From Alcanivorax nanhaiticus (GTDB taxonomy: Bacteria; Pseudomonadota; Gammaproteobacteria; Pseudomonadales; Alcanivoracaceae): a DNA stretch of 64,000 nucleotides. Positions 57,661-64,000 of the stretch are shown one piece after another. Under the pieces are notes generated by a model. The model was not told the DNA's origin, ran no database searches, and saw only the letters and a list, made by a program, of their open reading frames with translations. Made by a program: the position numbers and the translations under genes. The stretch spans positions 228,591-292,590 of the forward strand of contig NZ_ARXV01000005.1 of NCBI RefSeq assembly GCF_000756665.1, read 5' to 3'. The first letter of the stretch is position 1; the number at the start of each line of letters is the position of its first letter.

Positions 57661-60600
57661 TACTTGCTACCTCCTTTCAGAGGTGCGCCGGTTCGCCAGA
57701 AAACTTCCGTCTCTATCACCAGCTCGTAAGGGTTCCCCAGCTCGGTCCATTTGCGGGCAATCTGTTTCTTGATGGCCTTGAGGCGGTCTTCCACCAGGCC
57801 TTCATCTTCGGTTTCCGCCATGTAGGCGATGCGCAGAATGGACTGCTCTTCCACCAGCTGTTCCATCAGCAATGGCATGCGGGAGCTCCACTGCAACCGC
57901 ATGTCGGCAGTGCCAGACTCGAAAACAGGATCAGCGACATCCAGCCTCACCACCCGGTGCAGCGCCGCACCGAAGTTGAACTTGACCATCTTGCCTCGGG
58001 TGGCACGACGCACCAGCGGGTTTTCGGTGGTCAGGCGGTAGCCGGAAGGCAGGGAACGATCATCCACTTTCAGAATGAAGTTGGAGCCACGCAGCTCGTT
58101 GGGCACCACCGCACAGGTGATATGGAAGCGGCCGTACTGATCGCTGGTCACGATCAGACCACGGGCGGTCACGGCGCGGACATTCGGCAAGCCTGCCTCT
58201 CCGTCATCCTGATAGCCGTTCATGTTGGCATCGTCATAGACCTTGCCAATCACGTCGGTACAGTCGAAGTCCGGATCAGGAACCACTCGCACCGTGGCCT
58301 GGGCTTCGCCGGAAACGGAATCCGCATTCGCCAGCTTGGCTCGGGTGGTGCGCGCCTGGAATACCTGGGCGCGGTTGATGTATTCGCCTTCGCCCACACC
58401 GGCACCCACAATGAACAGCAACTTGAGGGTGTGCTGTCCGCTTGCTGAAAGGTCCAGGCCTCGCCAGATAAGGTTGCGCCCTTGTACCTCCGGTTCCACC
58501 GGCTGGTCATCAAGACGGGCAGAGTCCTTCACATACTTGAAGCCCGCCGGGAAGCTATCCACGATGGCCAGGTCAGACAGGTCGCTGCCAAAGCTGTTGT
58601 TGATACGAATCACGTACGGTACGAATTCACCGCGGCTCACATTCACGATGGAGGCGGTCTTGGTAATGGTCACTGCGCCACTGAGCTGCGGATCTACCGG
58701 GATGTGGTTGTTGAAGATCTGGCGATCATCCGCACTGGCACCGGCAAACATCAGTTTCAGGTAATAACCACTCAACGGGCTGCCCGCACTCACGGAAGCA
58801 GGCGGTGCTGCTGCAGAGACCTGGGCCTCACACTCCGCCGTGCCCACGATGGCATCGGCGGAACACACTACAGCATCGTAGGCAGCCGTCTGCTCACCGG
58901 TCAGTGGCGGAATCACCGTGGATTCACCCGGCGTAAAGGCACCGGCAGGCGGCGTCACCTGGATACGGTAGTCCGCAGCTGACGGACAGGACCCGTCACT
59001 GAAGTTCAAATCAAACTTGTAGAACCCGGAAGGCAGCGTGACCTGACCTTGCTGGGCGGTGCTGTCGAAACAGCTGGCCGCTACCGCATTGCCGCTGGCG
59101 TCCACCATGGTCAACGTGGCGCCCGCTACCGCTTCGCGGGTGATGGAGTTATACACCACCCCATTGGGATCGATGGGCAGGTTAAGGTCCGCCACCAGAC
59201 TATCGGCAGCAGCCGTAATGCCGGTGATCACCTGCAAACCATCAGTAAACGCCGGATCAGAGTGGGTGTAACCCAGCGGAGCCGTGCTCGCCGTGGCTCC
59301 CGGTGCCACGAAACGCAACTCGTAGGTGTCTCCCGGCTGCGTCTCCGGCAGGCCGACAATGCTGTAGGAACCATCGTTTGCCGCAATGGTGCTGCGCAGC
59401 AATACATTGTTCTGCCACGCCTGAATTTCCCAATCTACCAGCGCGGTTTCAGTGGCATCGAAGACGTCATCAAAATCCACATCGTGCCAGAGGAAGCCTG
59501 ACAGGGTGGCAGTGCCGGGTATGGCACCGACCTGGGATGTCACACTGCTGTTGGCCGTCTGGGTATTGTTATTCCAGTTCACCACACCCGTGTTGGTGAA
59601 GGTGGTTCCGGCCAGCACGGTGTCGTCCAGCAGAATACGGAAGCGCAATACCGCGCTGTCACCCGGTGCCAGATCACCGTAGGCAGTACCGTAGTCTCCC
59701 ACCAGAATGGCACCTTCGGTGACACCGGCCACGCCGCCATTGAGACGGGCAGAGCCTGCCACATAAGTACCAACGCCGGTCAGCCAGGCCAGATCATCCT
59801 GAATCACTACCTGGGTAGCCGGCACCACACCTTCGTTGGTGACTTGCACAGTGTATTCCAGCTCAGAGCCGGGCAAAGCGGCGCCGCCGCCCACCACCAG
59901 CACACTCTTGGCAATGGAAACCTGCTGGGCTTCACCGACAATGATTTCCGTCGGCTGGTCGCCATTGGAATCCACGCCATCCTGGTCAGTGAGTTCATCC
60001 GGCAGTTCGTTGCTGGTCATGGTGCCCTGGTTGATAATCACTGCGCCCGGCAGGGTGCCCGCATCGATGATCACTTCCAGCGTCACCACAGCCGAGCTGT
60101 TGGCAGCGATTACGCCTGCGGCTTCACCTGGCGAGTTGACCTCCATGCCAGCCACCAATGCGGAATCTGCGCCATTGTCGGGCACCGGGGTACCGTTCAA
60201 TGTGGTGACGGTCGTACCTGTCACATAAAGGGTTCCCGCCGGGATCGCATCCTGCAGCGTCACTCCGCTGGCCGGAATATCGGCAGTGTTGGTCACCGTG
60301 AAGGTATAAATCAGGGTCTCGGTCGGGTCCGGCGCGCCGTTGTTGTTGGCATCACTGGCGGGATCCAGCATCACCGTCTTCTGCACATCCAGCAGCGGCA
60401 GGTTGCCGACGATATCCACGGTGGGATCATCCGCCACAGCAGTCGCCGGATCATCGGAAGGCTGTTCCAGAATCGGAGTACCGCCTGCACCGTCACCTGC
60501 CACAAAGCCCTGGTTGACGATACGGGTACCCGGCAGCGCATCGCTGTCGACAATGACATCAAAGCCAATAGTGGCAGTGGCATCTGCCCCCGCCGCAGGG

Positions 60601-62396
60601 TCCGCATCCATGGCACCCGGCGTCACGTTAACCGGAGCATTGATCAGCATGCCGCTTTCCAGCGCGGAAATGCCCACTGCCGGATCGGCCACCACATTGC
60701 CATTCAGAGTGGTGCTATTCGGCACGTAAGTGGTGTACTGCGGAATGGCATCGCGCAGGTACACATCCAGTGCATTTTCGTTGCCGATGTTCACCACGGT
60801 GATGGTGTAACGCAGGGTATCGCCGGGGCTCAGCACCGTGAGGTCCCCGGTGATATCCGCTGAGACCTTCTGCACCTGCATCTGCGGTGCGGACATGATC
60901 AGTGTCTGGGTAACACCAACAGCCGGATCAAATGGGGTAACGGGTGCCCCGCCGACAATCACGGCGGACTGGTTTTCCACCAGGGTGCCGTTGGTAATCA
61001 CCGCTGCCAGGGTAATCTGGAAAGTGATCGTCACCACATCGGAACCGCTGCCATCAGCACCCAGCACCAAATTACGCAAATCAACCAGACCGGCGCCGTT
61101 AGTGCCGCCATTAATGTCGGTAAAATCGTTGAAGGTGCTGCCGACCACACTCAACGCGGTCATGCTGCCTGGAGCGAACACGATATCCGTGTTCCAGCTT
61201 CCCGGATCATCCTGGAAATCGAAGTCCGGCAGGCTGACAGAATTGCGGTTGTCGAGGGTGATGGTGTACTCGAGCACATCCCCGGGGCTGGCATTGTCAC
61301 CCGCCTGACCGGTGGTGACATTGAACACGGACTTGATGATATCGATGTCCGCCGCGGTATCGATGGTCGATACCACCGGCCCCACGCAGTAATCATTGAA
61401 GTCCGATGGGGCCGGACAATTATCACCAATACGCTCCAGCGGATTGATGGTATCCAGCGAGGTCCAATCTGCGATCACCGAATTGGCCAGCGCACCGGAC
61501 GCCGCGCCCACGGTCACCTGGTAAGTGAGCACCAGACTTTCGCCCGCTGGCACATCCAGGCTTTCATCACCGTTACCGGCACCCCAGGTCAGCTCATTAC
61601 CATTGATGGTCGGATCAGGGTTGAAGCCGACCACGGCAACACCACCGATCTCGGCGCTGGCTGAACTGGCCACCAGGGTCAGTCCGGCAGGAAGGGTATC
61701 GATCACATTGGTATCAAAGGCTGTGGCATTGCCACTGTTGGCCAGGGTGACGGTGTACTGCAGCACATCGCCACCTGCCGCCGGGCTCCCCGGATTGGTC
61801 AGGTTGGCCACATCCTTGGTCAGCCCCAGCACCGGCTCGACAATGGTCAGCGTCTCCGCGGGCGCACTGTCCAGGGCGGCACCGGCATAGTCGGTATAGG
61901 TGTAGGACGCACTGTTATCCAGGGCGACACTGTCATTGGTGATGGCAGAGTTGTCCACATAGGTTGTCACAGTGACGACCACATCATCGCCAGCCTGCAC
62001 ATCACCCACGTCGAACTGCAGATCCTGACCCACTCCGGTATTGGCGATGGGTGCAGCTGCAGCTCCGGCAATGGAGACTGTGGCGCTGTCGAACACCAAC
62101 TCGTCGGTGAGGGTGTCCGTCACAATCACCCCGCCACGGGCCGCGTTGATGGCAGGTACGGTGATCTCATAGCTCACCGACTCGCCAATGGTCACGTCGG
62201 TATCCGGTGCCACCGGCAAGACCACGGTCTTCACCGGCGCGGGATCCACGACCGCATTGGTCATCCAGAACTGAGCCGGGGTCAGCGGGGTGTACTGTTC
62301 ACCCTCGATAGCCGGAGCAGGCAGGGAATCATAACGGTTGAGCAGAATATTGTTGGCCCAGTTACTGTTGGGCGGCACGCTGGTATAGAAGCCCAC
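57660..62396 (-). CDS. Giant DUF11-type repeat protein 2, C-terminal segment (frame-broken)
   Basis: 1,578 codons open, beginning inside a repeat unit at GQCATVSYDV-like sequence and not at a true start. Contains DUF11-type units, two SdrD-B-like domains (FLWHDVDFDDVFDATE; DDANMNGYQDDGEAG) and a C-terminal LRIAYMAETEDEG then IETEVFWRTG region. The last roughly 850 residues are nearly the same as the end of the giant at 38792-51991, including the order of domains; DNA identity looks around 85% where compared. Just upstream in the same frame is a TGA, so it is not independently expressed; it should be read with 62362-64000 as one interrupted gene. Its stop overlaps the OmpA/barrel start. Confidence 0.8.
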   Translation of the reverse strand: MGFYTSVPPNSNWANNILLNRYDSLPAPAIEGEQYTPLTPAQFWMTNAVVDPAPVKTVVLPVAPDTDVTIGESVSYEITVPAINAARGGVIVTDTLTDELVFDSATVSIAGAAAAPIANTGVGQDLQFDVGDVQAGDDVVVTVTTYVDNSAITNDSVALDNSASYTYTDYAGAALDSAPAETLTIVEPVLGLTKDVANLTNPGSPAAGGDVLQYTVTLANSGNATAFDTNVIDTLPAGLTLVASSASAEIGGVAVVGFNPDPTINGNELTWGAGNGDESLDVPAGESLVLTYQVTVGAASGALANSVIADWTSLDTINPLERIGDNCPAPSDFNDYCVGPVVSTIDTAADIDIIKSVFNVTTGQAGDNASPGDVLEYTITLDNRNSVSLPDFDFQDDPGSWNTDIVFAPGSMTALSVVGSTFNDFTDINGGTNGAGLVDLRNLVLGADGSGSDVVTITFQITLAAVITNGTLVENQSAVIVGGAPVTPFDPAVGVTQTLIMSAPQMQVQKVSADITGDLTVLSPGDTLRYTITVVNIGNENALDVYLRDAIPQYTTYVPNSTTLNGNVVADPAVGISALESGMLINAPVNVTPGAMDADPAAGADATATIGFDVIVDSDALPGTRIVNQGFVAGDGAGGTPILEQPSDDPATAVADDPTVDIVGNLPLLDVQKTVMLDPASDANNNGAPDPTETLIYTFTVTNTADIPASGVTLQDAIPAGTLYVTGTTVTTLNGTPVPDNGADSALVAGMEVNSPGEAAGVIAANSSAVVTLEVIIDAGTLPGAVIINQGTMTSNELPDELTDQDGVDSNGDQPTEIIVGEAQQVSIAKSVLVVGGGAALPGSELEYTVQVTNEGVVPATQVVIQDDLAWLTGVGTYVAGSARLNGGVAGVTEGAILVGDYGTAYGDLAPGDSAVLRFRILLDDTVLAGTTFTNTGVVNWNNNTQTANSSVTSQVGAIPGTATLSGFLWHDVDFDDVFDATETALVDWEIQAWQNNVLLRSTIAANDGSYSIVGLPETQPGDTYELRFVAPGATASTAPLGYTHSDPAFTDGLQVITGITAAADSLVADLNLPIDPNGVVYNSITREAVAGATLTMVDASGNAVAASCFDSTAQQGQVTLPSGFYKFDLNFSDGSCPSAADYRIQVTPPAGAFTPGESTVIPPLTGEQTAAYDAVVCSADAIVGTAECEAQVSAAAPPASVSAGSPLSGYYLKLMFAGASADDRQIFNNHIPVDPQLSGAVTITKTASIVNVSRGEFVPYVIRINNSFGSDLSDLAIVDSFPAGFKYVKDSARLDDQPVEPEVQGRNLIWRGLDLSASGQHTLKLLFIVGAGVGEGEYINRAQVFQARTTRAKLANADSVSGEAQATVRVVPDPDFDCTDVIGKVYDDANMNGYQDDGEAGLPNVRAVTARGLIVTSDQYGRFHITCAVVPNELRGSNFILKVDDRSLPSGYRLTTENPLVRRATRGKMVKFNFGAALHRVVRLDVADPVFESGTADMRLQWSSRMPLLMEQLVEEQSILRIAYMAETEDEGLVEDRLKAIKKQIARKWTELGNPYELVIETEVFWRTGAPLKGGSK

Positions 62397-64000
62397 GTCG
62401 TAGCTGACGGTGGCACACTGGCCCAGTCACATTGGTGTCGAAGGCCGTCGAACTACCGGTGTTGACCATGGTCACCGTGTATTCGATGGTATCCCCGCCC
62501 GCTGCAGGGCTGCCCGGGTTGCTGAGATTGGCGGCCGTTTTACCAATGGTCAGCAGCGGCTCGACAATAGTGAGCAGATCAGAAGGTGCACTGGGCAGCG
62601 GCGTGGCCAGACCATCATAGGTGTAGCTCACTTCGTTGCGGAAAGTATCACTGTCATTGCTATCGACCGTGTTGACCACGTGGGTGGTCAGGGTGATGAC
62701 AGCCGTATCTCCCGCGGGGATCTGGGCCAGCGTCATGGTCAGATCCTGGCCTGCCGTACTCACATTCAGAGCCGCCGGGGCACCACCAACGTTGGCAGTA
62801 GCGCTGTCATAGGCCAATGCGGCTTCGAGGGTATCCGTGATCTCCACATTATCCCGCTGTGCAGCAATAGCCGGGATGGTGATCTCGTAGATGACGGTTT
62901 CGCCGATCGTGACCTGACTGCTGGGGGAAATCAGCGCTTTCACAGGCAGCGGGTCTGCCCCTGCATTGGTCATCCAGAATTCTGCAGGGGTCGCCTGACT
63001 GTACTGCTCTCCATCCGTAGTCGGGGTCGGCAGCGACCAGTAATCGCTTACCTGGATGCGGTTGGCCCAGGTCTGATTCGGCGGCACGCTGGTATAGAAA
63101 CCCACGTCATAGCTGACGGTGGCACACTGGCCCGCTTCCACTGGCACCAGCAAGTCGAAGGTCATGGTGCTGTCGGCACTGCCACTACCCGGTATCAATG
63201 CATAGTTATAGCCGCTGCCCTGCGCCTGGCCTGCGCCGTTTACGCTGACCTGCAGGTTGCTGATGGTGGTTTCATCCAGCTCCTGCTCCAGGGTATCCAC
63301 CAACTGCACGTTATAGGCCGGCGCCGCGCCAGGATCGTTACAGGTCTCCAGCACGTAGGACATGGTGTCGTTGACGATATCCACCGTCAGCGCCGAGCCA
63401 CTGTTCGGGTAGCTGTTGCCCGCCGGGTCTTCCTTGATGATCTGGCTCAGCACTGGCTGCAGAACGGTGATATCCACGTTATCCGACAGCGAAGAGGCTC
63501 CGTCGTAATTCACCGTTGCCGCATTGTTCAGCACGGTGCTCGCCACCTGGGTCAGGCCTCCGGCCAGCACCCGCGCTTCCACTTCAATCACCAGATCATC
63601 ATTGGCCACCCCATCCGGGGTGTTGCTGATATCGCCCAGCGCCCAGTTCAGCGTGCCGCTGTCACCCGGGGCCGGTTCGGCCGTCGGGGTAAAGGTGATA
63701 TTGGCGCTGTTCACATAACTGAAGCTCACCAGCTCCATGTCACCTGGCAGGGTGTCACTGATGTTCACGCCGGTAGTCTGGCCTTCACGCAGGCTCAGGG
63801 TCAGCGCATAGGTCACGGTGTCACCCACCCGTACGGTGCTGTCTACCGCAGTGCTGTAGGCATCGTCCCAGCTATCGGCCAGTACCGTCTTGGCGAAGCC
63901 GGAGGTATCCACGGAGGTGATCGACGCGGTGGCCGGGCCGGCACAGTAATCGTTGAAGTCCTGATGCGGTGGCCGGACCGGCACAGTAATCGTTGAAGTC
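62362..64000 (-). CDS. Giant DUF11-type repeat protein 2, upstream segment (partial, frame-broken)
   Basis: About 540 codons of DUF11-like units (VRVGDTVTYALTLSLREGQT, VTIGETVIYEITIPAIAAQ, AAGGDTIEYTVTMVNTGSS). The frame runs well up to DTNV and then shifts into nonsense TGPVCHRQLRRGLLYQ and a stop at 62362; the true protein continues in another frame. The 5' end lies beyond the window: the first in-frame codon GTG at 63984 is inside a duplicated 35-base segment and is not a real start. Confidence 0.75.
   Translation of the reverse strand, partial: TSTITVPVRPPHQDFNDYCAGPATASITSVDTSGFAKTVLADSWDDAYSTAVDSTVRVGDTVTYALTLSLREGQTTGVNISDTLPGDMELVSFSYVNSANITFTPTAEPAPGDSGTLNWALGDISNTPDGVANDDLVIEVEARVLAGGLTQVASTVLNNAATVNYDGASSLSDNVDITVLQPVLSQIIKEDPAGNSYPNSGSALTVDIVNDTMSYVLETCNDPGAAPAYNVQLVDTLEQELDETTISNLQVSVNGAGQAQGSGYNYALIPGSGSADSTMTFDLLVPVEAGQCATVSYDVGFYTSVPPNQTWANRIQVSDYWSLPTPTTDGEQYSQATPAEFWMTNAGADPLPVKALISPSSQVTIGETVIYEITIPAIAAQRDNVEITDTLEAALAYDSATANVGGAPAALNVSTAGQDLTMTLAQIPAGDTAVITLTTHVVNTVDSNDSDTFRNEVSYTYDGLATPLPSAPSDLLTIVEPLLTIGKTAANLSNPGSPAAGGDTIEYTVTMVNTGSSTAFDTNVTGPVCHRQLRRGLLYQRAAQQ
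63926..64000. repeat. Direct repeat of about 35 bp at the window end
   Basis: GCGGTGGCCGG-(G/A)-CCGGCACAG... occurs at 63926-63960 and 63966-64000, identical but for one base and offset by 40 bases. The offset breaks the frame of the repeat protein. Confidence 0.9.

Overview
The window looks like part of a chromosome from a marine, hydrocarbon-using gammaproteobacterium, most likely Alcanivorax or a close relative. This is inferred from gene content: two Baeyer-Villiger-type flavin monooxygenases (one AlmA-like), an SDR/ferritin-like/BVMO operon under a TetR regulator, and the gammaproteobacterial block nudE, yrfG, hslR, hslO, pckA. No rRNA, tRNA, CRISPR array, insertion sequence or prophage was seen. 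No database search was possible, so all names rest on recognisable motifs and sequence memory.

Layout. 1-5278 (minus): a tripartite RND efflux operon (adaptor, pump, outer-membrane lipoprotein cut by the window edge). Its promoter carries a SoxR-type box in a 19-bp spacer. 5969-6925: an AraC-family regulator. 7060-8777 (minus): a YadGH-like ABC exporter. 8838-9969: an FMN reductase divergent from soxR, sharing a second SoxR box. 10109-11122: a decarboxylating isocitrate dehydrogenase. 11216-16216 (minus): a large lipoprotein, a LuxR-type regulator and a four-gene set of small secreted or lipoproteins; all three transcription units carry a CCCC-N5-GGGG-type box about 60-68 nt before the start codon. 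16354-22442: housekeeping genes (hemH, thioesterase, ybiT, a DUF1244 gene) and a choice-of-anchor I lipoprotein. 22667-31157: oxidative metabolism genes (BVMO, ferritin-like protein, SDR, TetR regulator, membrane proteins, AlmA-like monooxygenase, alpha/beta hydrolase). 31277-38610: cysQ, nudE, yrfG, hslR, hslO, pckA, ndh.

38792-64000 (minus) is dominated by three very large genes: a giant DUF11-type repeat surface protein of about 4,400 residues, a 1,730-residue outer-membrane protein with three OmpA-like domains and a predicted beta-barrel, and a second giant repeat protein that runs off the window. The second giant is translationally coupled to the OmpA/barrel gene, and the two giants share a near-duplicate C-terminal region. 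This looks like a dedicated surface-protein and anchor/export locus. The second giant gene has a frame break near 62,400 and a 40-nt-offset duplication at the window end; both may be assembly artefacts.

A second theme is in the intergenic DNA. At least six gaps carry short arrays of degenerate 7-base words, a different word in different gaps, often starting inside a stop codon and often repeated in inverted orientation across strong hairpins. One has expanded into 40 perfect TTTCGAG units. A related gap uses 9-base words. I cannot assign these to a named repeat family.
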